Shown one piece after another: positions 1 through 6,143 of a stretch of 9,661 bases of DNA. Under the pieces are notes generated by a model, which searched no databases, was not told the DNA's origin, and worked only from the letters and a program-made list of their open reading frames with translations. The DNA lies in the NCBI GenBank assembly GCA_036378435.1, contig DASUWK010000034.1, positions 1-9,661 on the forward strand. The letters run 5' to 3'. Source of the DNA: DASUWK01 sp036378435. GTDB lineage: Bacteria > Chloroflexota > Dormibacteria > Dormibacterales > Dormibacteraceae. The position numbers and the translations under genes were made by a program. Every line of letters begins with the position of its first letter. Position 1 is the first letter of the stretch.

Positions 1-152
1 GCCTTGAGCCCGTCGATGATGCTCGGGATCGCCACGTTCACGATCGTGGTGTCGAGCAGGATCATGAAAAAGCCCATGGTCAGGACCAGGAGCACCAGCC
101 ACGGGTTTTTGGTGGTCGGCGGCGCCGCGGCGGCAGATTCAGGGGCCCGCAT
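1..152 (-). CDS. DHA2-family MFS drug efflux transporter (N-terminal fragment)
   Basis: Only the first 50 codons lie in the window; the gene runs off the left edge. After a short Ala/Pro-rich cytoplasmic tail (about residues 1-15), the protein enters a hydrophobic first membrane helix. That helix carries the motif LLDTTIVNVAIPSI, the TM1 signature of the 14-helix DHA2 (EmrB/QacA) proton-drug antiporters; the Asp in it is conserved in the family. The ATG at 152-150 is the natural start because the Pro/Ala tail and TM1 follow at once, although the upstream sequence offers only a weak G-rich ribosome site. It begins 12 nt after the stop of the ASCH-protein gene on the same strand, so the two are probably co-transcribed. 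The substrate cannot be judged from this fragment. Confidence 0.85.
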   Translation of the reverse strand, partial: MRAPESAAAAPPTTKNPWLVLLVLTMGFFMILLDTTIVNVAIPSIIDGLK

Positions 153-164
153 CAGCCCCGAACG

Positions 165-470
165 CTACACCAGCCGAAAAGTGATCACCTCAAACTCCTC
201 CTCGCCGGGAAAGAGACGTTTCATCGACGCCCTGAGAGAGTCGAGGTCGGGCTGCCCTTCGTGCCTGGCGTGGCGGCTGGTGAGATCGTCGAGGCCTACG
301 TTCTGCACGCGCTCGATGTGGAGCTCGGCAAACGCGGGCTGATTGCGCCGCACGGCTTTGACCACGTCGCCGCGCCGATAGCCGGAGCCGGCGCGGCGGA
401 CGGTCACTTTCTGGGCGCCGTTGAGGATGGGATCGACGGACTGCTGGCGGAAGTGGAGGGGTTTCGGCAT
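165..470 (-). CDS. ASCH-domain protein, YqfB-like (possible N4-acetylcytidine amidohydrolase)
   Basis: This 101-aa protein spans essentially one ASCH (PUA-like beta-barrel) domain, the same size as E. coli YqfB (103 aa). From memory, YqfB aligns along the whole length: FRQQSVDPILNG near the N-terminus, YRRGDVV at 31-37, LDDLTSRHA at 60-68, and a C-terminal FPGEEEFEVITFRLV. YqfB hydrolyses N4-acetylcytidine and is described as using Lys21, Thr24 and Glu74. Here Thr23 and Glu71 fall at the Thr and Glu positions, but the Lys position aligns with Gln20 and a Lys sits one residue later (Lys21). The family is therefore well supported, while the enzymatic activity is an inference. No strong ribosome site precedes the ATG. 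It is the first gene of a minus-strand unit with the MFS transporter and is divergent from the gene at 619. Confidence 0.8.
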   Translation of the reverse strand: MPKPLHFRQQSVDPILNGAQKVTVRRAGSGYRRGDVVKAVRRNQPAFAELHIERVQNVGLDDLTSRHARHEGQPDLDSLRASMKRLFPGEEEFEVITFRLV

Positions 471-540
471 GCGGGCACCGTAGGTAAGCCCTTTTCAGAT
501 TGGAACCGTGCCTGTTAAGCTCGGCCGCACTGTGCGCACC

Positions 541-611
541 TGCTCCTGTAGCTAGCCCGTCTGGGGCTGGCCACTGCGGCCCGATCGGGCCGCGCATCAC
601 TTACAGGAGCG
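541..611 (+). promoter_or_regulatory. structured 5' leader with a sequestered ribosome binding site
   Basis: Three nested or adjacent inverted repeats lie just upstream of the TTG start at 619. P1 is a perfect 9-bp pairing, GCTCCTGTA (542-550) with TACAGGAGC (602-610), extendable by a T541-G611 wobble. P2 starts at the next base: GCTAGCCC (551-558) with GGGCTGGC (564-571), 8 bp with one wobble and a 5-nt loop. P3 is the perfect 18-bp palindrome GCGGCCCGATCGGGCCGC (576-593). The 3' strand of P1 contains AGGAG (605-609), the best ribosome site for the gene at 619 (spacer 9 nt). The transcript could therefore fold into a closed multi-branch junction that hides its own ribosome site. I recognise no known riboswitch class. 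No convincing promoter is visible in 471-540, and the rest of that stretch holds nothing I can assign. Confidence 0.5.
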
Positions 612-618
612 AAAACAG

Positions 619-1053
619 TTGGAAATCGAGATCATCCCGTTCACCCTTGCCGGCCGGGCGCCGGCACGCCTCGAGACCGTGCGCCTCACGTCGGCGGACG
701 GCCATCCCCAGGAAGCCGCGCTCAGCGCGCTCGCCGATGCAGACCTGTCTCCGCTGGTCCTGCACTCCACCTCTTGGCGTCACGACTCCGAAGGCCTGGT
801 CCTGACGTACGCGGCCGTCGTGCTGGCGCCGGTGGCCGGGGCGCGACCGGTCTGGCGCACGCCGCTGGCGCGCGGCACAGCGCTGGCTCCGCCGGCGCGA
901 ATCGAGGAAGACCAGGTCGCCGCCCACGCCCTCGTCCACCTTGCCTGGCTGGCCGGCCACGATGCCGCGGTGTCGGCGGCGCTGCCGCGCGCGTGGCACG
1001 AGGCGCTGGTCGAGTACGTGGCAGCCGACGCGGTCGAGGAGCTGGCCGGCTAG
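619..1053 (+). CDS. conserved-looking hypothetical protein, 144 aa
   Basis: I do not recognise this family. The start is TTG at 619, preceded by AGGAG at 605-609 with a 9-nt spacer, the only good initiation signal in the region. The product is a soluble-looking, Ala/Leu/Val-rich protein with no signal peptide, membrane segment or Cys pair. A mid-protein segment LVLHSTSWRHDSEGLVLTYA (about residues 46-65) reads like a pair of beta strands and is the most likely conserved core. The C-terminal half is acidic and helical (from about IEEDQVAAHALVHLAW to EALVEYVAADAVEELAG). Codon composition matches the neighbouring genes, which supports real coding. It lies alone between the divergent region and the repeat-bearing spacer before the catabolic cluster, so context gives little clue to function. 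Confidence 0.65.
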   Translation: MEIEIIPFTLAGRAPARLETVRLTSADGHPQEAALSALADADLSPLVLHSTSWRHDSEGLVLTYAAVVLAPVAGARPVWRTPLARGTALAPPARIEEDQVAAHALVHLAWLAGHDAAVSAALPRAWHEALVEYVAADAVEELAG

Positions 1054-1065
1054 ACCACGGCCCGC

Positions 1066-1133
1066 CCCGTCGGGTCATTTCGGGAGAAGTGTCCCTGTCC
1101 TCGACGACCCGACGGGCCATTTCTGGAGAAATG
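1066..1133. repeat. two direct copies of a 26-bp repeat, each with a 16-bp near-palindrome
   Basis: Copy A (1066-1091) and copy B (1108-1133) match at 22 of 26 positions. Each ends in an inverted repeat: CATTTCGGGAGAAGTG (1076-1091, one arm mismatch) and CATTTCTGGAGAAATG (1118-1133, perfect 6-bp arms). The copies are offset by 42 bp, close to four helical turns, so both palindromes would face the same side of the DNA. In addition, CCCGTCGGGTC (1066-1076) and GACCCGACGGG (1106-1116) form a perfect 11-bp inverted pair that could make a hairpin. The element fills most of the spacer before the start at 1153. It may be a tandem operator for the downstream cluster or a remnant of a dispersed repeat or insertion-sequence end; the sequence alone does not decide. 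Confidence 0.55.
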
Positions 1134-1152
1134 CACGCTGGGCGGAGCGTGG

Positions 1153-2193
1153 ATGATGGGTTCGATTTCCATGCCAGCGCTCTACCGGTACTCGGGGCCG
1201 GCGACCATCCATTGGGGCCGCGGCTCGATCGCGCAGCTCACCCAGGAGATCGGCGAGGGCGCCCGCGTCGCGCTCGTGACCACGCGGTCGCTGGCTGACG
1301 GTCCGGTCATGTCAGCGGTTCGAGCCGCGCTGATGGACCGGCAGGCCGAGCCCGTGGTGATAATCGGCCAGCACGCCCCGGAGGCCGACGTCGAGGCCGC
1401 GGTGAGCGCGATCGCGGCGGCGGGCGCGAGGGCCCTGGTGAGCCTCGGCGGCGGCAGTCCGATCGACGCCGCCAAGATCGTCAGCGTCCGGCTTGGCGGC
1501 CTGCCGCACGTCGCGGTGCCGACCACGCTCTCGGCGGCCGAGCTCGCCGCCGGCGCCGGTTACAGCGATGCCGCCGGCAACAAGGTCGGGTTGCGCGACC
1601 CCGCAGGCATGCCGCGGGCCGCGATCTACGACCCGCAGCTGGCCCTTCACACGCCACTGGAGCTCTGGCTCAGCACCGGCATCCGCTCCCTGGACCACGC
1701 GGTCGAGGGCTTCCTGTCGCCGGGCGAGCATCCCTACAACGACGTGCTCTGCCTGGAGGCGGTCCGCAGGCTGTTCGACTCGCTCCCGAGGGCTCTGTCG
1801 GTGCCGATGGACGTCGAGGTCCGGGGCCAGAACCAGCTCGCCGCCTGGCTTTCGTACTCGCTGCCGGCTTCGGCCGTGGGGCTCAGCCACGTGATGGGCA
1901 AGCAGATCGGCGCCCGCTTCGGCATCCCGCACGGGGTGACCTCGTGCATCTTGCTGCCGCATGTCCTCGGCTACCGGCTGGCGCGGCAGGCCGACCGCGC
2001 CGAGCCGCTGGCCGCAGCGATGGGCGGCGACCCCGCCGTTCGGGTCGGCGAGCTGGTGTTGAGTCTGGGGCTTCCGCGGCGCCTGGCACCGTACGGGCTG
2101 AACGAAGATGACCTGCGGAGTGCAGCGGCGGCGCTCGCCGGTCCGGAGCACTCGATCGAAGATCTCGCTTCGATCTACTTGGCGGCGCTGTGA
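1153..2193 (+). CDS. iron-containing alcohol dehydrogenase family, maleylacetate-reductase-like
   Basis: This 346-aa protein has the two-domain dehydroquinate-synthase/Fe-ADH fold. The N-terminal dinucleotide-binding half carries LGGGSPIDAAK (Gly99-Lys108). The C-terminal half carries the metal-site segments RSLDHAVEG (His182), SHVMGKQ (His246) and IPHG (His260), the last two 14 residues apart as in the family. The segment PRAAIYDPQLALHTP is typical of maleylacetate reductases, which reduce maleylacetate to 3-oxoadipate with NAD(P)H. The first metal ligand of true Fe-ADHs, an Asp four residues before His182, is Arg178 here, which also favours the reductase branch. GGAG at 1144-1147 precedes ATGs at 1153 and 1156; a third in-frame ATG at 1171 is possible. 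Its stop overlaps the next gene's start by 4 nt (GTGA), implying translational coupling. The family is certain; the substrate is inferred. Confidence 0.85.
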   Translation: MMGSISMPALYRYSGPATIHWGRGSIAQLTQEIGEGARVALVTTRSLADGPVMSAVRAALMDRQAEPVVIIGQHAPEADVEAAVSAIAAAGARALVSLGGGSPIDAAKIVSVRLGGLPHVAVPTTLSAAELAAGAGYSDAAGNKVGLRDPAGMPRAAIYDPQLALHTPLELWLSTGIRSLDHAVEGFLSPGEHPYNDVLCLEAVRRLFDSLPRALSVPMDVEVRGQNQLAAWLSYSLPASAVGLSHVMGKQIGARFGIPHGVTSCILLPHVLGYRLARQADRAEPLAAAMGGDPAVRVGELVLSLGLPRRLAPYGLNEDDLRSAAAALAGPEHSIEDLASIYLAAL

Positions 2194-3512
2194 CGGCGGG
2201 CCGCTTGCCCGGCGACGGTTGCGGGATCGACTGGATCCGGGACCGCGAGGTCGAGTGCGCGTCCATCGAGGCCGTGGCCGCCGTGGCCGAGGCGGCCTGG
2301 CGGGAGCAGCGCCGGCACCTTGCCCAATCCGATTTCTATCGAGCGCGGCTGGGCGCGGACTTGGAAAAGGCAACCCTCGCCGATCTGCCGCGGCTGCCGT
2401 TCACGACCAAGGCCGAGCTCAAAGTCGCGCTGGACGAGGCGCCGCCCTTCGGCACGAACCTTTGCGTGCCGGAGCAGGCCGTCAAGCGCGTGTACCAGAC
2501 CAGCGGGACCACCGGCAGCCCGAGCGTGCTCGCCCTGACGGCACCCGACGCGGACGTCTGGACGGCGATCGGCGCCCGCAGCTACTACGCGACCGGCCTG
2601 CACGAGCACGCGAGCGTGCTCAGCACGTTCGGCGCCGGGCCTTTCGTGGCCGGCCACACCCATCTCTCGGTCGCGGAGGTGGGGGCTCGCAGCGTCCCCG
2701 TCGGGCCGGGTGACACGGCGCGAGTGCTGTTCGCGCTGCAGGCAGGCCTCGCCGACACGCTCCTCGCCACCCCCTCATTCGCGCAGCACCTGGCGAACCG
2801 CAGCGACGGAGCGGCTGCCTCGCCGGCGCTGACGCACGTGATCACCGGCGGCGAGCCGGGCGGTGGCATCCCCGCCGTCCGCGACCACATCGAGCAGGTG
2901 CTGGGCGTCACCGTCACCGAGGTGATGGGCATCGGCGACCTCGCGCCGTCCCTGTTCGGTGAGTGTCCAGAACAGCAGGGCATGCACTTCTGCGGCACCG
3001 GCCTCATCTGGCCTGAGCTGGTCGACCTCGAGACGCGAGAACCGATCGAGATCGAGACCGGCGCGGTCGGGGAGCTCGTGTACACCCATCTGCGGCGGGA
3101 GGCGATGCCGGTTGTGCGGTTCCTCAGCGGTGACATCGTCCGCATCGAGGGCACCAGCTGCGCCTGCGAGAGAACGTCGTTCCGGATGCGCTGCATCGGC
3201 CGCCGCGACGACATGCTGATCGTGCGGGGTGTCAACGTCTATCCGTCCGCGGTGCTCGATGTGATCGGCGAGTTCAGGCCGCGTGTCACCGGTCGAGCGA
3301 GGGTCGTGCGCGCGGGTGGTTCGGTGTCCGTCGAGCCCCCGATCCCGGTCGAGATCGAAATCCCCGCTGAGACGCCAACCGATGCGGCCCTGGCGGCCGA
3401 GATCGAGGCGGCGATCAGAAGCCGCCTGATCTTTCGGGCGCGCGTCGACCTCGTTCCCGAAGACCGCTTCGGCGACGCCGGCTACAAGACCCGCTTGAGC
3501 CGTTCCGAATGA
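2190..3512 (+). CDS. PaaK-like AMP-forming acyl-/aryl-CoA ligase
   Basis: At 440 aa this has the usual length of phenylacetate-CoA ligase-type adenylate-forming enzymes, which activate a carboxylic acid with ATP to an acyl-AMP and transfer it to CoA. The phosphate-binding loop is YQTSGTTGSP, with TSGTTG at residues 104-109. An A5-like segment TEVMGIGDLAP follows, then GELVYTHLRREAMPVVRF with its downstream SGD, the hinge segment GRRDDMLIVRGVNVYPSAV, and a C-terminal YKTRLSRSE whose Lys fits the catalytic lysine position. A Cys cluster (CACERTSFRMRC) before the hinge matches the CxC pattern common in the PaaK family. It starts with GTG inside the stop of the reductase gene and its stop overlaps the next ATG (ATGA), so it sits in the middle of a tightly coupled trio. 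The acid it activates cannot be read from the sequence; aromatic or dicarboxylic acids are both plausible. Confidence 0.85.
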   Translation: MTAGRLPGDGCGIDWIRDREVECASIEAVAAVAEAAWREQRRHLAQSDFYRARLGADLEKATLADLPRLPFTTKAELKVALDEAPPFGTNLCVPEQAVKRVYQTSGTTGSPSVLALTAPDADVWTAIGARSYYATGLHEHASVLSTFGAGPFVAGHTHLSVAEVGARSVPVGPGDTARVLFALQAGLADTLLATPSFAQHLANRSDGAAASPALTHVITGGEPGGGIPAVRDHIEQVLGVTVTEVMGIGDLAPSLFGECPEQQGMHFCGTGLIWPELVDLETREPIEIETGAVGELVYTHLRREAMPVVRFLSGDIVRIEGTSCACERTSFRMRCIGRRDDMLIVRGVNVYPSAVLDVIGEFRPRVTGRARVVRAGGSVSVEPPIPVEIEIPAETPTDAALAAEIEAAIRSRLIFRARVDLVPEDRFGDAGYKTRLSRSE

Positions 3513-4237
3513 AGCGCGGCAAGATTCGCACCAAGCTCGCGAAAGTCGAGGCCGACAGCATCGTCGTCCGCGGCCACGATCTCGCCGAGCTGATCGGGAC
3601 TGTGTCGCTGGGCGACATGGCCTTCCTCGAGCTGACCGGGCGCCTGCCGTCGCCCGGCGAGTCCGCCGTGTTCAACGCCCTAGCCGTGACGCTGGTGGAG
3701 CACGGGCTCACGCCGAGCGCGATCGCGACGAGGATGACGCTGCTGGGCGCCCCGGAATCCCTGCAAGGCGCAGTGGCCGCCGGCCTGCTCGGCCTCGGCA
3801 GCCGCTTCGGCGGACCGGTGGAGGACGTCGCGCGGATGCTGCAAAGCGGGGAGGATGCGCCCCGCATTGTCGCGTCGTACGCCGAGCGCAAGGCTCCCAT
3901 TCCGGGGCTCGGGCATCCGCAGCACACCGAGGTCGATCCGCGCGTCTCGCGGCTGTTCGCGGTCGCCTCGGCAAACGGCATCCGCGGAGCCCATACCGAG
4001 CTGATGGAAGCCGTCGCCCAGGAAGCCGAGCGTGCGCTGAGCCGCCGGCTGCCGATCAACGCCACCGGCGCGATGGGCGCGATCGCCAGCGATCTCGGCC
4101 TGCGCTGGCAGGTCTGCCGCGGCCTGGCCGTCATGGCGAGGGCGATCGGGCTGGTGGCGCACGTCCAGGAGGAGCTCGACGACCCTGTCGCACCGGAGAT
4201 CTGGAGACGCGTCGAAGACGAGGCAAGAGGTCTCTAG
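3509..4237 (+). CDS. citryl-CoA lyase-like, citrate-synthase superfamily protein
   Basis: This 242-aa protein is far shorter than citrate synthases (about 370-430 aa) but has the size of stand-alone citryl-CoA lyases, which cleave citryl-CoA to acetyl-CoA and oxaloacetate. Citrate-synthase landmarks are present in order: LVEHGLTPSAIATRM, with His65 at the first catalytic His position; PIPGLGHPQH, with His136 at the GHR/GHP position; and LPINATGAMGAIASDLG, which corresponds to the PNVD or NVDG block. The catalytic Asp expected in that block is replaced by Thr186 (NATG instead of NVDG). The family may therefore have altered chemistry or another substrate. The ATG overlaps the stop of the ligase gene by 4 nt (ATGA). 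Direct coupling to a CoA ligase suggests that the ligase supplies its CoA-ester substrate. Superfamily membership is clear; the name of the reaction is provisional. Confidence 0.75.
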   Translation: MKRGKIRTKLAKVEADSIVVRGHDLAELIGTVSLGDMAFLELTGRLPSPGESAVFNALAVTLVEHGLTPSAIATRMTLLGAPESLQGAVAAGLLGLGSRFGGPVEDVARMLQSGEDAPRIVASYAERKAPIPGLGHPQHTEVDPRVSRLFAVASANGIRGAHTELMEAVAQEAERALSRRLPINATGAMGAIASDLGLRWQVCRGLAVMARAIGLVAHVQEELDDPVAPEIWRRVEDEARGL

Positions 4238-4270
4238 GCCAACCTTCAGGAAGCCGAACTAAGATGCTTG

Positions 4271-4300
4271 CGCGGCCGGCCGAAGGCCGCGGAGGAGGAG
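4271..4300 (+). promoter_or_regulatory. GC hairpin abutting a strong ribosome binding site
   Basis: CGCGGCC (4271-4277) pairs perfectly with GGCCGCG (4285-4291) around a 7-nt loop, and the 3' arm runs into the triple Shine-Dalgarno GGAGGAGGAG (4291-4300). That ribosome site fixes the dioxygenase start at ATG 4304 rather than the TTG at 4268. There is no T-tract, so this is not an obvious intrinsic terminator. It may insulate or modulate translation of the dioxygenase apart from the upstream coupled trio. TAAGAT at 4260-4265 resembles a -10 box but has no good -35 partner. Confidence 0.4.
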
Positions 4301-4303
4301 TTG

Positions 4304-5263
4304 ATGCCCGCCCAGCTGCCCGGCATTCACCACGTCACCTGCATTACCGGCGACGTGCAGCGCAACGTCGACTTCTACGTCTCGGTCCTGGGGCTGCGCT
4401 TCATCAAGAAGACCGTCAACTTCGACGTGCCCGACACCTATCACCTCTACTACGCCGACCTCGTCGGCACCCCGGGCACCGCGATGACCTTCTTCGGCTG
4501 GCCCCACCTGCCTTGGGGCGCCCAGGGCGCCGGCCAGATCCGCGAGGTGTCGTTCGCGATCCCGCCGGAAGCCCTCGACTTCTGGTCGGCCCGCCTGCGC
4601 GACCTCGAGGTGCCTCACGACCGTGAGCGGCGGTTCGACACCGAAGTGATCACGTTCGCCGACCCCGACCGCATGCGGCTGGAGCTGGTCGGCGATGCGG
4701 CCGCGCTCGAGTCTCGCTGGCAGGCTTGGGACGGCGGTCCGATCCAGCCCGAGCACCAGATCCGCGGCTTCCATTCGGTCACCCTGCTGGAGCGGGCGCT
4801 CGAGCCGACGGCGCAATTCCTCACGGGCACGCTGGGGTTTCGAGAGGCGGGGAACGATTGCGACCGCGTGCGCTTCACGACCGGCGCGGGCGGCGCGTCG
4901 GCGACCGTCAACGTCATTGCGGACTCGGCGGCGCCGCGAAGCCACGAGGCGGTTGGCACGGTCCATCATGTGGCCTGGCGGGCGACCGACGAGGAACACC
5001 AGCTCCAGTGGCGGGCGGCGGTCGTCGAGGCCGGGCGGGATGTCACGCCCGTGATCAACCGGAAGTACTTCCGGTCGATCTATTTCCGCGAGCCGGGTGG
5101 GGTCCTCTTCGAGATCGCGACCGACGGGCCGGGCTTCACCGTCGACGAGTCGGTGGCCGACCTCGGCTCGTCGCTGCAGCTGCCGCCGCAGTACGAGGAG
5201 CGTCGCGAGAACCTCAACTTCAACCTGCCGCCCATCGATGTCCCCAGCTTCGCGCGCACGTGA
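4304..5263 (+). CDS. ring-cleaving (hydroquinone-type) extradiol dioxygenase, PcpA/LinE/MhqA family
   Basis: This 319-aa protein has the vicinal-oxygen-chelate fold with two glyoxalase-like halves. It closely resembles the PcpA/LinE/MhqA group of Fe(II) dioxygenases that open the ring of (chloro)hydroquinones next to a hydroxyl. Diagnostic segments are GIHHVTCITGDVQRNVDFY and YHLYYADLVGTPGTAMTFF in the N-terminal half, and IRGFHSVT opening the C-terminal half. From memory, PcpA binds iron through His11, His227 and Glu276. Matching residues here are His10 (second His of IHHVT), His222 (VHHVAWR) and Glu270 (GVLFEIATDGPGF), with near-identical spacing. ATG 4304 follows GGAGGAGGAG with good spacing and puts the HH pair where family members have it. 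The product expected from hydroquinone is a maleylacetate precursor, which ties this gene to the reductase encoded at 1153. The family is firm; substrate and chlorination preference are inferred. Confidence 0.87.
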   Translation: MPAQLPGIHHVTCITGDVQRNVDFYVSVLGLRFIKKTVNFDVPDTYHLYYADLVGTPGTAMTFFGWPHLPWGAQGAGQIREVSFAIPPEALDFWSARLRDLEVPHDRERRFDTEVITFADPDRMRLELVGDAAALESRWQAWDGGPIQPEHQIRGFHSVTLLERALEPTAQFLTGTLGFREAGNDCDRVRFTTGAGGASATVNVIADSAAPRSHEAVGTVHHVAWRATDEEHQLQWRAAVVEAGRDVTPVINRKYFRSIYFREPGGVLFEIATDGPGFTVDESVADLGSSLQLPPQYEERRENLNFNLPPIDVPSFART

Positions 5264-5292
5264 TCGGACATGAGTAACGAGGAGGACTGACC

Positions 5293-6129
5293 ATGGCTAC
5301 GATCGCACCCGTCAATCCGTTCGCGGCAGAGGCGAAGGACACCGTCCTGACGGTGATGCGCCGAGACCGCGACAAGTTCACGCGCATGGTCTCCGACCCA
5401 GCCAACTGGAACGTCCAGACCCGCTGCACTGAGTGGGAGACGCGCGACCTGGTCGGCCACATGATCGACGTGATGGAGGGCTACTTCAAGAACTGGGAGG
5501 CTGCGCTCAACGGCGAGACTCCCACTCCGCTGGGGATGGCCGCCATGGGGTCGACGCTCAACGACCACGCGCTCGACTTCCGCCGGCTCAGCCGCGAGGA
5601 GGCGCTCGACCGCTTCAAAGCAAACGCCATGAAGCTGGACGGCATGCTCGACGCGCTGACGGGCGAGCAGTGGACGAGCTTCCTTATCTCGCATCCCTAC
5701 GCGGGCCCGGTGCCAGCCGGCTGCTACGCGAGCTTCCAGATCATGGATTACGGCGTCCATCCCTACGACATCGAGTACGGGCTGGGGGACAAGCTGGCGA
5801 CGATTGACGAGGCCAGCGCGGGGATCATCCTGCCGTTCACTTTCATCTTCTGGCAGAACACGGTCGACCAAAAGGCCGCCGAAGGCGTCGACATCCAGTA
5901 CGGCATCCAGGTGGCCGGGCCCTGGGGCGGCAAGTGGCGAGTCAAGGTCAAGGACGGCAAGTTCGAGTACGGCCCCGAGGAGGGGGACTTCGCCGGCTGC
6001 GACGCGCTGTTCAAGTTCGACAGCGCCGCCGATGAGGTGCTGACCCACTTCGGCCGCTTCCCCGGCGGCTCCGCGATGGGCGACCCGGCGGTGATCGACA
6101 AGGTGCGTCACCTCTTCTTCAGCTTCTGA
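5293..6129 (+). CDS. DinB/MDMPI-family protein with an SCP2-like C-terminal domain
   Basis: This 278-aa protein resembles mycothiol-dependent maleylpyruvate isomerase and its relatives. The N-terminal part (about 15-170) fits the DinB four-helix bundle: CTEWETRDLVGHMIDVMEGY supplies His56, and DYGVHPYDIEYG supplies Asp152 and His156. The metal triad of the characterised isomerase is His-Glu-(x3)-His, so an Asp replaces the Glu here, a change common in the wider family. The C-terminal part (about 195-278) has the beta-rich pattern of an SCP2-like domain ending in GDPAVIDKVRHLFFSF. GAGGAGG just upstream (5279-5285) supports ATG 5293, 29 nt after the dioxygenase gene, so the two are likely co-transcribed. 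Such proteins use mycothiol or a similar thiol as cofactor. Here it may isomerise or conjugate a ring-cleavage product, but no gentisate dioxygenase is visible, so the maleylpyruvate reaction itself is unproven. Confidence 0.8.
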   Translation: MATIAPVNPFAAEAKDTVLTVMRRDRDKFTRMVSDPANWNVQTRCTEWETRDLVGHMIDVMEGYFKNWEAALNGETPTPLGMAAMGSTLNDHALDFRRLSREEALDRFKANAMKLDGMLDALTGEQWTSFLISHPYAGPVPAGCYASFQIMDYGVHPYDIEYGLGDKLATIDEASAGIILPFTFIFWQNTVDQKAAEGVDIQYGIQVAGPWGGKWRVKVKDGKFEYGPEEGDFAGCDALFKFDSAADEVLTHFGRFPGGSAMGDPAVIDKVRHLFFSF

Positions 6130-6143
6130 AGCTGTCCGTCTGG

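Noticed and set aside
542..610. Possible tRNA or tRNA-like gene, because of the closing stem followed by a TAGC segment and two hairpins.
   Set aside because: There is no T arm with a TTCGA-type loop, no 7-nt anticodon loop in the second hairpin, and the junction lengths do not fit a cloverleaf.
4268..4303. TTG at 4268 as an upstream start for the dioxygenase.
   Set aside because: It would translate the hairpin and the Shine-Dalgarno; ATG 4304 has ideal spacing and the N-terminus then matches the family.
5270..5290. Six-codon reading frame (MSNEED) between the dioxygenase and MDMPI genes, as a possible leader peptide.
   Set aside because: It has no ribosome site of its own, overlaps the ribosome site of the next gene, and is short enough to be chance.
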